DNA of 64,000 nucleotides from JACVRW01 sp963814095 (GCA_963814095.1 CAWFBT010000006.1:434001-498000), one strand, 5' to 3'. Shown: positions 48,350 through 57,002, counted from the first letter of the stretch. Notes: generated from the sequence alone by a model not told the origin. Numbers and translations: made by a program.

Positions 48350-49450
48350 CTACGACGGCGCGGCGCCGTTGACCGAATCGGCCGAGCGTGGCCCCGGCCC
48401 CACGTACTGCGCGCTCGGCCGGATCAGCCGGCCCTCACGCTTCTGCTCCATGACGTGCGCCGACCACCCTGCCACGCGCGCGGACGAGAACATCGGGGTG
48501 AACAGCTCCGGCGGCACGTCGGCGAAGTCGAGCACGACGGCCGACCAGAACTCGACGTTGGTGGCGAGCACGCGGTCGGGCTTGCGCGCCGCAAGCTCGG
48601 CCAGCGCAGCTTCCTCGAGCTTCTCGGCGACCTCGAGCCGCGGGGCCCCGATCTCGCGCGCCGTGCGCCGCAGCACACGCGCCCGCGGGTCCTCCGCCCG
48701 GTAGACGCGGTGGCCGAAGCCCATCAGGCGCTCACCGCGGTCGAGCGCATCCTTGACCCAGCGCTCGGCGTCGCCGGCGGCGTCCACCTCGTCGAGCATC
48801 TGCAGCACGCGCGACGGCGCGCCGCCGTGGAGCGGCCCCGACAGCGCGCCCACCGCTGCCGACAGGGCCGCGGCGACGTCGGCGCCGGTCGAGGCGACCA
48901 CGCGCGCCGTGAAGGTCGACGCGTTCATGCCGTGCTCGGCGGCGGAGATCCAGTAGGCGTCGATCGCCTTGACGTGTCGCGGGTCGGCCTCGCCGCGCCA
49001 GCGGATCAGGAAGCGCTCGGGGATCGACCTCGCCTTGTCGATCTCGCGCTGCGGGATCGGCGGGCGGCCGACGCCGCGCGCCGATTGGGCCACGAACGAA
49101 AGCGCCATCACCGAAACGCGGGCGAGGTCGGCGCGCGCCTGCTCGTCCGAGATGTCGATCAGCTGGCGCAGCCCCCACTCCGGGCCGAGCATGGCGAGCG
49201 CCGCCTGGAGGTCCACGCGCGGGTCGCCGGTCCTCACCGCCAGCGGATGCGGCTCGGCGGGCGGCAGGCCGGGCTCGTACACGCCGTCCACGAGCAGGCC
49301 CCATACCTTCTCGAAGGTCACGTTGCCGACGAGCTCCTCGATGTCGACGCCGCGGTAGCGGAGCGCGCCGCCCTCGCGATCGGGCTCGGCGATCGTGGTG
49401 TCGAACGCCTTTACGCCTTCCAGCCCCGAGGGGACGTCGATGAGCGTCAT
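48350..49450 (-). CDS. citA: Citrate synthase 2 (CitA type)
   Basis: The 366-residue enzyme condenses acetyl-CoA and oxaloacetate. It has 'GVKAFDTTIAEPDREGGALR', then 'YRGVDIEELVGN', the catalytic His in 'LSGPLHGGAPSRVLQM', His in 'LMGFGHRVYRAEDPRA', and 'ATNVEFWSAVVLDFADVP', in which Glu replaces the usual Asp, as in the mycobacterial CitA group. The C-terminal 'HVMEQKREGRLIRPSAQYVG' is standard. Start ATG at 49450 has GGGAGGG upstream and overlaps the stop of the MOSC gene (ATGA). Short type, probably non-allosteric (no N-terminal NADH domain). Confidence 0.92.
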   Translation of the reverse strand: MTLIDVPSGLEGVKAFDTTIAEPDREGGALRYRGVDIEELVGNVTFEKVWGLLVDGVYEPGLPPAEPHPLAVRTGDPRVDLQAALAMLGPEWGLRQLIDISDEQARADLARVSVMALSFVAQSARGVGRPPIPQREIDKARSIPERFLIRWRGEADPRHVKAIDAYWISAAEHGMNASTFTARVVASTGADVAAALSAAVGALSGPLHGGAPSRVLQMLDEVDAAGDAERWVKDALDRGERLMGFGHRVYRAEDPRARVLRRTAREIGAPRLEVAEKLEEAALAELAARKPDRVLATNVEFWSAVVLDFADVPPELFTPMFSSARVAGWSAHVMEQKREGRLIRPSAQYVGPGPRSADSVNGAAPS

Positions 49451-49881
49451 GAATTCCCTCCCCGGGTGACTTGGTCGCCGATCGCGATGCGGCCGGAGGC
49501 GATGATGTCCGCGCGAAGGCCGGCTCGGTGGACCAGGCCACGCAGGACTCCCGGCTTCGTGATCGACTGCAGGTGATTGCAGGGCTCGCAGAGCTCCACG
49601 CCCTCGCACTCGACCGTGCCAACCGTGAAGCGCTCGCCCACGAGGGCGTTGAGGTCGATGCCGCGCGTGAGCACCTGGCGGCGCGACTCCTCGTGGGAGA
49701 GCTCGATACCCGTGTCGGCGAGCAGCCCCTCGAGCGCCTCGGCCTCGATCAGCGTGATGTCCCCCGCGTCGCCGTAGCGATCGCCGACGAGGCCGCGGTC
49801 GGTTACCTCGATCTCGCCGACGGCATCAGGGAGTGCGCTCTCCTCCGAGGCGACGGCGATGCTCTCCACAGAGCCTGGCAT
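49447..49881 (-). CDS. MOSC-domain protein
   Basis: The 144-residue protein has the MOSC pattern 'VESIAVASEESALPDAVGEI', 'RGLVGDRYG', 'ITLIEAEALEGLL', 'RQVLTRGIDLNALVGERFTV' and the conserved Cys region 'VELCEPCNHLQ'. MOSC domains bind sulfur-carrying molybdenum cofactor or similar ligands; small stand-alone members often act with pyridoxal or glutathione-type substrates that remain undefined. ATG at 49881 starts the domain directly; an ATG five codons upstream is possible. It is co-translated with citA. Confidence 0.85.
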   Translation of the reverse strand: MPGSVESIAVASEESALPDAVGEIEVTDRGLVGDRYGDAGDITLIEAEALEGLLADTGIELSHEESRRQVLTRGIDLNALVGERFTVGTVECEGVELCEPCNHLQSITKPGVLRGLVHRAGLRADIIASGRIAIGDQVTRGGNS

Positions 49882-49891
49882 CGCCCCAGGG

Positions 49892-49897
49892 TACATT
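49892..49897 (+). promoter_or_regulatory. Candidate -10 box
   Basis: TACATT lies 6 bases before the ATG at 49904 in the short gap to the divergent MOSC gene. Confidence 0.3.
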
Positions 49898-49903
49898 GCG
49901 GCG

Positions 49904-50302
49904 ATGCGCCAGCCCCCGCCTGAACGCGCCCTGCAGACGCTGCTCGTCGTCTTCGCCGTCGTCCAGATCATCCTCGGCCTGCTGCTCTGGATCGTGCCGG
50001 GCTTCTTCTACGACGAGATCGGCCCCTACGGCGTGCGCAACGACCATTACATGGGCGACCTGGCGACCTGGTACCTGGCGCTCGGCGGCGTCGCGCTCGC
50101 CTCGGTGAACCGGGTCTCCTGGCGGCTGCCGGTGCTGGTGCTCGCCTTCGCTCAGTACGCGCTGCACTCGTTCAACCACCTACTCGACGTGGGCGAGGCG
50201 CATCCGTCCTGGCTCGGCCCGGCGAACTTCGTGTCCCTGCTGCTGGCGACGGCGCTACTCGCCTGGATGCTGCAGGCCGCGCGGCGCCCGGAGCCGCGAT
50301 GA
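49904..50302 (+). CDS. Small four-TM membrane protein
   Basis: The 132-residue protein has four hydrophobic segments ('LLVVFAVVQIILGLLLWIVP', 'LATWYLALGGVALASVN', 'LPVLVLAFAQYALHSFNHLL', 'LLLATALLAWMLQAARR') and conserved-looking 'HYMGDLATWY' and 'HSFNHLLDV' motifs with His residues in or near the membrane. No family name recalled with certainty. The stop overlaps the ATG of the next epimerase gene by four bases, so they form an operon. Confidence 0.7.
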   Translation: MRQPPPERALQTLLVVFAVVQIILGLLLWIVPGFFYDEIGPYGVRNDHYMGDLATWYLALGGVALASVNRVSWRLPVLVLAFAQYALHSFNHLLDVGEAHPSWLGPANFVSLLLATALLAWMLQAARRPEPR

Positions 50303-51237
50303 GGGTCTTCCTCGCGGGCGCGAGCGGGGTGATCGGGCGCCCGCTCGTGCCGCGCCTGTCGGCCGCCGGCCACGAGGTCACCGGCATGACCCGCTCGCAA
50401 GACAAGGCGGAGCTGATCCGGGCTGGCGGAGCGCGGGCCGCCGTGGTCGACGTGTTCGACCGAGAGGCGCTGCGCGCCGCGATGAGCGAGTCCGGCGCGG
50501 AGGTGGTCATCCACGAGCTGACCGCGCTGCCCGAGCGGATGAACTTCAGGGACAAGCTGCTCTACCGGGCCACCAACCGCCTCCGCGGCGAGGGCACGCG
50601 CAACCTGATGGAGGCTGCTCGCACTGCGGGAGCCCGGCGTTTCATCAGCCAGAGCGTCGCCTTCCTCTATGAGACGGCCGGAGGCCCGGTGAAGACCGAG
50701 GAGGACGCCACGATCAAAGACGCCCCGGCCCCGTTCGGCGAGGCGATGCGGATCCTCCTGCAGATGGAGCGCACCGTCACGAGCGCTCAGGACCTGGAGG
50801 GCGTCGTGCTGCGCTACGGGTTCTTCTACGGCCCCGGGACGCACTACGGCGACGACGGCATGTATGTGACAGAGGTGCGCAAGCGCCGGTTCCCGGTGGT
50901 CGGAGCGGGCACGAGCCTGACCTCCTTCATCCACGTCGACGACGCGGCCGACGCCACCGTCGCCGCGGTCTCGCGCGGAGCACCCGGCGTTTACAACATC
51001 GTGGACGACGAGCCTGCCCTGATGCGCGAGTGGGTGCCGGTGTATGCGGCCGCAGCGGGCGCGAAGCCACCCCGCCGGGTGCCGGTCTGGCTGGCGCGGG
51101 TCGTCGGGGGCAAGGCGGTGGCCGCCTTCGCGACTGAGCTACGCGGCGCCTCGAACGAGAAGGCAAAGCGCGAGCTCGGCTGGCAGCCGCAGCATCCGAG
51201 CTGGCGGACGGGCTTCGCTGAGACGCTGGGCGGCTAG
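50299..51237 (+). CDS. NAD-dependent epimerase/dehydratase family protein
   Basis: The 312-residue extended SDR begins 'MRVFLAGASGVIGRPLVPRL' (GxxGxxG). The first half ends with 'RFISQSVAFLYETAGGPVKT' where the Ser and Tyr of the catalytic region fall, though the usual YxxxK is not seen ('PAPFGEAMRILLQMER' follows), so it may be non-catalytic or modified. The second half has 'GVVLRYGFFYGPGTHYG' and 'TSFIHVDDAADATVAAVS' of the family. Substrate unknown; nucleotide sugar is not implied. Coupled to the membrane-protein gene upstream. Confidence 0.85.
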   Translation: MRVFLAGASGVIGRPLVPRLSAAGHEVTGMTRSQDKAELIRAGGARAAVVDVFDREALRAAMSESGAEVVIHELTALPERMNFRDKLLYRATNRLRGEGTRNLMEAARTAGARRFISQSVAFLYETAGGPVKTEEDATIKDAPAPFGEAMRILLQMERTVTSAQDLEGVVLRYGFFYGPGTHYGDDGMYVTEVRKRRFPVVGAGTSLTSFIHVDDAADATVAAVSRGAPGVYNIVDDEPALMREWVPVYAAAAGAKPPRRVPVWLARVVGGKAVAAFATELRGASNEKAKRELGWQPQHPSWRTGFAETLGG

Positions 51238-51243
51238 CGCGCC

Positions 51244-51477
51244 CTACCCATAGCGCCCCACCGCCAGCGCGAACACCACCGTCCCCGCCATCACGAACGC
51301 GATCCCGATCGCCACCAGCAGGCGCGACTGGATGATGTGGCCGAGGATGCCGACGAAGAAGCCGAGGCCCATCAACACGAAGCAGTACGTGAGCAGCGAC
51401 TCGAGATCGCCCGGTCCCTCGTCGCCGAGGCCAGGCAGGTCTGGGATCTGAGCGACGAGGGCGGCGAGCAAGGGCAC
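51244..51477 (-). CDS. Small two-TM membrane protein
   Basis: The 77-residue protein has two hydrophobic segments ('LLTYCFVLMGLGFFVGILGH' and 'LLVAIGIAFVMAGTVVFALA') joined by a short loop, with a Pro/Gly-rich N-terminus. No family recognised. It is divergent from the MoxR gene with 20 bases between the starts. Start is GTG at 51477. Confidence 0.62.
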   Translation of the reverse strand: MPLLAALVAQIPDLPGLGDEGPGDLESLLTYCFVLMGLGFFVGILGHIIQSRLLVAIGIAFVMAGTVVFALAVGRYG

Positions 51478-51482
51478 GAAAG

Positions 51483-51488
51483 TATCCT
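51483..51488 (+). promoter_or_regulatory. Candidate -10 box of the moxR gene
   Basis: TATCCT lies 9 bases before the ATG at 51498; no ribosome binding site is present. Confidence 0.35.
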
Positions 51489-51497
51489 TGGCTTCTC

Positions 51498-52397
51498 ATG
51501 GCCGGAGAGTTCGAATCGATTGAGCGGGCGCGCGAGCGACTCGGTGAGGCGGGCTATCTCGCCGACGACTCGGCAGCGCTCGTCACGTTCCTCGCGGGCC
51601 GGCTCGGCAAGCCCGTGCTGGTCGAGGGACCGGCCGGTGTCGGCAAGACCGAGCTCGCCAAGGCGGTCTCGCGGGCGACCGAGCGGAGGCTGATCCGGCT
51701 CCAGTGCTACGAGGGCCTCGACGAGGCCAAGGCGCTGTACGAGTGGAACTACCGCAAGCAGCTGCTGCGCATCCAGACCGAGGCGGCCGACACGGGCTGG
51801 GAGCGGGTGCAGGACGACATCTTCGGCGAGGACTTCCTGCTCGCGCGGCCGCTCCTGAACGCGATCGCAGCCGAGGAGCCGGTCGTGCTCCTGATCGACG
51901 AGATCGACAAGACCGACCAGGAGTTCGAGGCGATGCTGCTCGAGGTCCTGTCGGAGTTCCAGATCTCGATCCCCGAGCTGGGCGTCGTTGAGGCGCGCAC
52001 GCAGCCGCTCGTGTTGCTGACGTCGAACAACTCGCGCGAGCTGACAGAGGCGCTGAAGCGCCGCTGCCTCTACCTCTGGCTCGACTACCCGGACGTCGAG
52101 CGCGAGCTCGAGATCGTCCAGCTGCACGCGCCCGAGCTCGACCAGGCGATCGCGCGCAAGCTGGTCGAGGTCGTCCACATGGTGCGCACGCTCGACCTGA
52201 AGAAGCCGCCCTCGATCGCGGAGTCGATCGACTGGGCGCGGGCACTGCTGCTGCTGGGCGCCGAGGACATCGACCGCAGCGTGCTCGAGAAGACGATGTC
52301 GATCATCGTCAAGCACCGGACCGACCTGGACCTCGTGGCCGAGCGGGTCGGGGTGAAGCTGGGCGATGGAGTCGTCGGGACCCGGCAGGCCGGCTAG
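51498..52397 (+). CDS. MoxR-family AAA+ ATPase
   Basis: The 299-residue chaperone-like ATPase has Walker A 'VEGPAGVGKTELAKAVS' (residues 44-51), the MoxR hallmark 'RLIRLQCYEGLDEAKALYEW', Walker B 'VVLLIDEIDKTDQEFEAMLL', sensor 1 'LVLLTSNNSRELTEALKRRC' and the arginine-finger region 'LYLWLDYPDVERELEIV'. MoxR ATPases act with VWA proteins in metal insertion or enzyme maturation. The VWA gene overlaps its end by 32 bases, in line with the CoxD/CoxE-type pair of carbon monoxide dehydrogenase maturation. No dehydrogenase gene is in the window. Confidence 0.93.
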   Translation: MAGEFESIERARERLGEAGYLADDSAALVTFLAGRLGKPVLVEGPAGVGKTELAKAVSRATERRLIRLQCYEGLDEAKALYEWNYRKQLLRIQTEAADTGWERVQDDIFGEDFLLARPLLNAIAAEEPVVLLIDEIDKTDQEFEAMLLEVLSEFQISIPELGVVEARTQPLVLLTSNNSRELTEALKRRCLYLWLDYPDVERELEIVQLHAPELDQAIARKLVEVVHMVRTLDLKKPPSIAESIDWARALLLLGAEDIDRSVLEKTMSIIVKHRTDLDLVAERVGVKLGDGVVGTRQAG

Positions 52398-53787
52398 GAA
52401 TCCGGCGCTGTACGGCGGGATGCCGGCCGCGCCCGGCCCCGACGGCATGGCGCCGCGGCTGCTCGAGTTCGCGGACGAGCTGCGCCGCGAGGGCGTGGCC
52501 GTCGGGACGAGCGAGCTGCTCGACGCCTTCCAGGCGCTCGACGCCGTGAGCTGGACCTCGCGCTCGGACTTCCACAGCGCGCTCGCCGCCACGCTCGCCA
52601 AGTCCCAGGAGGACCGCCACGTCCTCGACGTGCTCTTCGACCGCTTCTTCTTTCGCATCGTCGAGCGCGAGGCGATCGAGCAGGGCCTGCGTGAGGAGCG
52701 CTTCTCGGGCGCGCAGGACATCGACCTCGAGGCGCTGCGCGAGCGCATCCGCGAAGCGGTGCGCGCCGGCAATGACGGCGACATGCGCGACCTGGCCCGG
52801 CTTGCGATCGCCGCCTTCGGCCGTCAGGGCGAGGGCTCCGGGGTCATCGGCGTCGACGTCCAGCGCATCCGGCGCACGCTCGGGCTCAAGGGCGAGAACC
52901 CGAACACCGAGCTGCCCGACCCCGATTCCGTGCCGCGCGACCAGCTGCAGGAGTTCGAGCGCCACGTGCGCCGCGAGCTCGAGCGCCAGATGATCGAGCG
53001 GACCCAGTCGCTGCCGCCGGCGAAGCCGCTGCGGGAGTTCGACCGCGCCCTCCCCACCAACCCCGCCCAGGACCTCTCGCAGGTACACCGGGTGGTGGCG
53101 CAGATGAAGAAGCGGCTCGCGTCGCACGGCCGCGAGCACCGCGGCCGGCGGCGCTCGTGGCAGGTGGACGTGCGCCGCACGATGCGCGCCTCGCTGCAGA
53201 CGGGGGGCGTCCCGCTCGAGCTGAAGTACCGGCCCAAGCGCCCACGACGGCCCGAGCTGTACGTGCTCTGCGACGTGTCGACGAGCGTTACCAGCGCGAG
53301 CGTCTTCTTCCTCAGCGTCCTACACGCGCTCCACGACCAGTTCCGCAAGCTGCGCTCGTTCGTGTTCGTCGAGCGGATCTCGGAGGTCACGAGCGTCTTC
53401 GAGCGCGAGCGCTCGTTCGAGGCGGTGTCGCGCCGGATCGCCACCGACGCCGGCGTCGCCGACGTCTCCGGCTACACCGATTACGGGCGCGTCTGGGTCG
53501 AGTTCCTCGACAAGGTGGTCGACGATCTCGACCCGCGCTCCACCGTGATCGTGCTCGGCGACGCCCGCACCAACGGCCGCGAGCCGCACGCCCCGGTCTT
53601 CGGGCACGTGGCCGAGCGCGCCGGCCACACCTTCTGGATCAATCCCGAGCCGCGCCTCTACTGGAACTACGGCGACTCGGTCATGTCCACCTACGAGCCC
53701 TTCTGCGACGGGGTGTTCGAGTGCTGGACGACGAAGCAGCTGGAGACGTTCGTGAACGCGATCGCCGAGCTGCGCATCGGCGCCTGA
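52366..53787 (+). CDS. VWA-domain protein, CoxE-like, partner of MoxR
   Basis: The 473-residue protein has an N-terminal helical region ('LLEFADELRREGVAVGTSEL'), a charged central part with 'RRRRSWQVDVRRTM'-like basic stretches, and a C-terminal VWA domain with the MIDAS motif 'LCDVSTSVTSASVFFL' (Asp303, Ser305, Ser307), Thr in 'SGYTDYGRVW' and Asp in 'IVLGDARTNG'. CoxE-type proteins bind metal and work with MoxR ATPases to mature molybdenum hydroxylases. The start is uncertain among ATG at 52366, ATG at 52423 and nearby codons; the overlap with the ATPase gene favours 52366. Confidence 0.87.
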   Translation: MESSGPGRPARNPALYGGMPAAPGPDGMAPRLLEFADELRREGVAVGTSELLDAFQALDAVSWTSRSDFHSALAATLAKSQEDRHVLDVLFDRFFFRIVEREAIEQGLREERFSGAQDIDLEALRERIREAVRAGNDGDMRDLARLAIAAFGRQGEGSGVIGVDVQRIRRTLGLKGENPNTELPDPDSVPRDQLQEFERHVRRELERQMIERTQSLPPAKPLREFDRALPTNPAQDLSQVHRVVAQMKKRLASHGREHRGRRRSWQVDVRRTMRASLQTGGVPLELKYRPKRPRRPELYVLCDVSTSVTSASVFFLSVLHALHDQFRKLRSFVFVERISEVTSVFERERSFEAVSRRIATDAGVADVSGYTDYGRVWVEFLDKVVDDLDPRSTVIVLGDARTNGREPHAPVFGHVAERAGHTFWINPEPRLYWNYGDSVMSTYEPFCDGVFECWTTKQLETFVNAIAELRIGA

Positions 53788-53827
53788 TCCGTCCGGTGCC
53801 GCGGCCTCCCCTCGAGCGGCCGGGTTC

Positions 53828-54646
53828 TCACAGCAGGAAGCTGAACTCGGTCGGGCTTACGTCGTAGGTGCAACTCCCGACCATGAGGCTCGCATCGAGG
53901 GTCAACGACGTGGTGTCGGTGAAGGTGCCTTTCGCCGTGGTGTTGACCGGCGGGTTCGACTGCGCGTTCGTGCTCTCAAAGCTGAACTGGCCGGTCTGCG
54001 GGTCGATCGGCGCGCGGACGACGCCTGCCGGGCCGACCGCGCACGGGGAGTTGGTCCCCGACATGAAGAAGAAGCTGGTGACGTATCCGCCGCTCACCTG
54101 CAGGCTGTCATTGGCACCGTTCTCGTAACCGCCGTCGCTCGGCTCGATCGACAGCGCCGGGCGGGCCAGCGGCACGTTCCGCATGGCCGAGGTCAGGGCA
54201 CGATCGTCGCTGTCACCGTCCGAATCCAGGTCGATGGTCTGCTGCACGCGCACCGACACCGGAACGCGCCTGCCCGCTTGCGCCGCCAGAGCCGATCTCG
54301 GGAAGCGGAAGTGATATCCGCCCGGGGCGCGCCGGCGATCGAGGTCGATGTGTTGCGTCGCGGTCCGAGAGGCTTCACCGACGCGCGCGGTCACCCGAGC
54401 CCTGTGGATCGTTTCCGGCAGCTCCCTCGCGACCGCGCGCCGCGTGCCGCTCGCGTGGGCTACGCGCACCCATACGACGAGCCGCCCCGCATGGCGGCCT
54501 TCCCTCGGGACCAGTGCCCGTACGGTCTCGATTCGAGGCGAGCCGGCCAGCAGTCCTCCGCCGGCCTCGGCCTGGGCTGGTAGCGCAAGCGTCGCCATAG
54601 CGAGCCCGGCGACAAGTACGGCCCTCCCGGCAAGCGAATACTCCAT
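53828..54646 (-). CDS. Secreted beta-rich protein of unknown function
   Basis: The 272-residue exported protein has a signal peptide ('MEYSLAGRAVLVAGLAMATL', 'ALPAQA') and a beta-rich body with 'GRLVVWVRVAHASGTRRAVA', 'VPVSVRVQQTIDLDSDGDSD' (an Asp-rich calcium-like loop), 'SGGYVTSFFFMSGTNSPCAV' and a C-terminal 'VGSCTYDVSPTEFSFLL'. Two Cys could form a disulfide. No family recognised. The frame continues 222 bases upstream, but the signal peptide and the TATCTT box (54655-54660) support the ATG at 54646. Confidence 0.65.
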   Translation of the reverse strand: MEYSLAGRAVLVAGLAMATLALPAQAEAGGGLLAGSPRIETVRALVPREGRHAGRLVVWVRVAHASGTRRAVARELPETIHRARVTARVGEASRTATQHIDLDRRRAPGGYHFRFPRSALAAQAGRRVPVSVRVQQTIDLDSDGDSDDRALTSAMRNVPLARPALSIEPSDGGYENGANDSLQVSGGYVTSFFFMSGTNSPCAVGPAGVVRAPIDPQTGQFSFESTNAQSNPPVNTTAKGTFTDTTSLTLDASLMVGSCTYDVSPTEFSFLL

Positions 54647-54654
54647 TCGCGGGC

Positions 54655-54660
54655 AAGATA
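54655..54660 (-). promoter_or_regulatory. Candidate -10 box of the secreted-protein gene
   Basis: On the minus strand TATCTT lies 8 bases before the ATG at 54646. Between here and the hairpin at 54779 I see no gene or repeat. Confidence 0.35.
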
Positions 54661-54778
54661 CCCCAAGTGGACGGCCGCGCCAGGCCAATAGGACGGGCGA
54701 GTTCACGGGCGACGGGCTGATCCCGGACTGAGTCAGTCGGAGCGCGTGCGGCGCTCCAGCCGCACCGATTCTCCTCAC

Positions 54779-54819
54779 CGGTACGACTTTGTGTCGTGAG
54801 ACGACATCAAGTCGTACCG
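54779..54819. terminator. 19-bp-arm hairpin, terminator-like
   Basis: Arms 54779-54797 and 54801-54819 pair over 19 positions with one mismatch and one G-U pair around a GAG loop; the outer part is GGTACGACTT/AAGTCGTACC. It lies at the 5' break of the truncated gene remnant 54827-54985. Design resembles the hairpin at 41720 (long arms, three-base loop, no U-tract). Confidence 0.6.
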
Positions 54820-54826
54820 TCGGCGG

Positions 54827-54985
54827 GGCGGATTCGGCAGCGACATGCTGGTTGCCGGCTCGGGACACGACCGTCTGGCCGTCCGCGATGGTCGCCGTGA
54901 CACCGTGAGGTGTGGCGCCGGCCGTGACCGGGTCAAGGCCGACGAGCGCGACCGCCTGCGCGGTTGCGAGCGCATCCGGCGGTAG
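54827..54985 (+). pseudogene. C-terminal remnant of an RTX/hemolysin-type protein
   Basis: The 52-codon stretch reads 'GGFGSDMLVAGSGHDRLAVR', then 'DTVRCGAGRDRVKADERDRL' and 'RGCERIRR' to a TAG. It matches the C-terminus of the neighbouring intact gene on the opposite strand ('GGRGRDLLVAGAGDDRVSAR', 'RGRDKVLADERDHVRGCELG'), both ending RGCE-x-x-R. There is no start, and the frame is stopped upstream inside the hairpin (TGA at 54797-54799), so only the end of a former gene is left. The two copies are convergent, 20 bases apart. Confidence 0.7.
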
Positions 54986-55005
54986 GGAGCGTCAGCCGCG
55001 CGCTG

Positions 55006-56871
55006 TCAGCGGCCCAGCTCACAGCCGCGGACGTGGTCGCGCTCGTCGGCCAGGACCTTGTCACGTCCACGGCCGCAGAAGATGTGATCCCGCCCCCCGC
55101 CGCGTGCGCTTACACGATCGTCCCCCGCGCCGGCGACAAGCAGATCGCGCCCGCGGCCGCCCTGTAGCCGGTCCCTCCCGCGGCCGCCGTAGAGCGTGTC
55201 GTGCCCGCGGCCGCCGCGGAGCGTGTCGGCGCCGCCGTGCCTCTCCCCCTTGGCGCCGCGGGCGCAGAGCAGGTCGTTGCCGCCCCGGCCGGCGAGCCGG
55301 TCGTCGCCGTTCTTGCCGAACACTACGTCGTCTCGCGGGCCCCCGACCAGCCGGTCGTCACCGCTCCCGCCGACCCGTACCGTCACAGGCAGCGAGCGGC
55401 CGGCCCGACCCTCACTCGCCTTCAGGGTCACGACCGCCGAGCCGCGGCGGCCCGGGGCCGCCCTTGACGTGAGCATGCGGCTCGCGCCGCTGCCGGACAG
55501 CGTCATCCTGCGGGTCGGGACGAGGGCCTGGTTGGAGGAGGCCACGCTCACCAGCGGCCGGCCACGCGGCCTTCCCGCCTCGGCGAGCGCGAGCCTGATC
55601 GTCCCCTCCCGCGCGCCAGGGCCGCACGACCCACCGGGAGCTACGCTCACCTTGGGGGCGGCGCTCGGTGGCGCCGGAATGTTCAGGAGCACGCTGACGG
55701 CGTTCCGCTTGCTGTCGGCGGTGGCCAGGTCGGGGAGCGGGTCGGCGTTGAAGTTGCCGGCCGCCACCGAGGCCGCACCGATGGCCTGGAAGTTGTTCGG
55801 GCCCACCAACGTGCCAAGGCCGGTTCCGAGCAGCACCAGGACGCCGGCGTTGGAGTTGACTCCGGCGTCGGGATCAGTCGCCGCCACGTCGGCCGCCGAG
55901 TCGGCGTTGAAGTCCGCTACCGCCAGCGACGTGGCGGACGAGCCAATCTCGTACTCCGTCCGGGAGCCGAAGGTGCCGTCGCCGGCGCCAAGCACGATCG
56001 AGACAGCCCCGTGGAAGAAGAGTTCATCGGCGAACACCAGGTCGGCGTTCGTGTCGCGGTCGAAGTCCCCGACCGCGACAGAATCGGGCGAGGGCCCGGA
56101 GTCGGCGCTGGTCGGGCCGCTGAAGGTACCGTCGCCTCTGCCGAGCAGGACGGACGCGTCCACGGAGTTGCCGCCCCCGTTGGCGACGACCAGATCGAGA
56201 TTGGAGTCGGAATTGAACTCTCCGGTCGCCACGGAAGAGGGGCCGTCGCCGGCCTGGACGCTCGTGGGGCCGCTGAAGCTCCCATCGCCGCTGCCCAGGA
56301 GGATCGAAACATCGTCGGACCCGTTGTTCGCCACCGCCAGGTCGGGATGGGAGTCGGCGTTGAGAAAGCCGGCTACCACCCAAGCGGGTGACTGGCCTGC
56401 CGTGAAGTTCGCCGGCGCGCCGAACGTGCCGTCGCCCGCGCCGAGCAGCACCGAGACGTCGGCCGAGCTGCCGTTCGCGACCGCCAGGTCGGTGTGCGTG
56501 TCGGCGTTGAAGTCCGCGGCGGCGAGCGAGGTGGGACCGTCGTCGGCGGGGTACTCGTCCACGTCGGTGAAGCTGCCTTCCCCGTCGCCGATCAGCACGT
56601 CGACCCCGCCGTCGTCAAACAACGTGCCGTTGTTGGCTGTGGCCAGGTCGAGGTGCGAGTCGCCGTTGAAGTCGCTCGCCAGCACCGCCTTGGGGGTGCT
56701 GCCGAAGATCGAGACGTCGGCCGAGGTGAAGTTGAGCTGGGCGAACGCAGGAGGGCACGCAACCAAGCAGAGCGTCAGCGTCGTCGCGAGCGTGACCCTC
56801 GCGTTCACGGAGAGCGCCTTACCCGACACATCGCGTGCGAGCGTACTGGCCGGGACCCAGGTGCGCTCCAC
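55006..56871 (-). CDS. Secreted VCBS/FG-GAP repeat protein with RTX-like C-terminus
   Basis: The 621-residue exported protein has a signal peptide ('TLATTLTLCLVACPPAFA'), then about seven FG-GAP/VCBS blades, each with a calcium loop and 'DLAVANNGSDDVSILLGSGD' or 'DFNADTHTDLAVANGSSADV'-type sequence, forming a beta-propeller. A linker carries 'GSCGPGAREGTIRLALAEAG', and the C-terminal ~140 residues hold RTX-type GG-x-G-x-D repeats ('GGSGDDRLVGGPRDDVVFGK', 'GRGGNDLLCARGAKGERHGG'), ending 'ADERDHVRGCELGR'. It binds calcium outside the cell, probably as adhesin or surface protein. Start GTG at 56871; a TAGCCC sequence precedes it. Confidence 0.82.
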   Translation of the reverse strand: MERTWVPASTLARDVSGKALSVNARVTLATTLTLCLVACPPAFAQLNFTSADVSIFGSTPKAVLASDFNGDSHLDLATANNGTLFDDGGVDVLIGDGEGSFTDVDEYPADDGPTSLAAADFNADTHTDLAVANGSSADVSVLLGAGDGTFGAPANFTAGQSPAWVVAGFLNADSHPDLAVANNGSDDVSILLGSGDGSFSGPTSVQAGDGPSSVATGEFNSDSNLDLVVANGGGNSVDASVLLGRGDGTFSGPTSADSGPSPDSVAVGDFDRDTNADLVFADELFFHGAVSIVLGAGDGTFGSRTEYEIGSSATSLAVADFNADSAADVAATDPDAGVNSNAGVLVLLGTGLGTLVGPNNFQAIGAASVAAGNFNADPLPDLATADSKRNAVSVLLNIPAPPSAAPKVSVAPGGSCGPGAREGTIRLALAEAGRPRGRPLVSVASSNQALVPTRRMTLSGSGASRMLTSRAAPGRRGSAVVTLKASEGRAGRSLPVTVRVGGSGDDRLVGGPRDDVVFGKNGDDRLAGRGGNDLLCARGAKGERHGGADTLRGGRGHDTLYGGRGRDRLQGGRGRDLLVAGAGDDRVSARGGGRDHIFCGRGRDKVLADERDHVRGCELGR

Positions 56872-56900
56872 GCCGCCGGGCTAGACTCATGGTCTGAACA

Positions 56901-57000
56901 ACAGGGGGGCTCGCGGGATGGCGGGCTGAGAGGGCGCCCACGGCACATCACCGCCCGGCGCCGACCCTTCGAACCTGTGGGGTAATGCCCGCGGAGGGAG
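56901..57000 (+). promoter_or_regulatory. TPP (THI-box) riboswitch
   Basis: The conserved thi-box elements are present in order: CTGAGA (56925-56930), GACCCTT (56963-56969), GAACCTG (56971-56977), GGTAATGCC (56981-56989) and the closing GCGGAGGGAG. The 3' strand of the first stem overlaps the AGGGAG ribosome binding site of the ATPase gene, so TPP binding likely hides the site and stops translation of the transporter operon. Confidence 0.93.
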
Positions 57001-57002
57001 CG

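Noticed and set aside
48350..49450. Loss of the catalytic Asp in citrate synthase (NVEFW)
   Set aside because: The Glu is usual in the CitA group of actinobacteria as I recall it, so it is not a defect.
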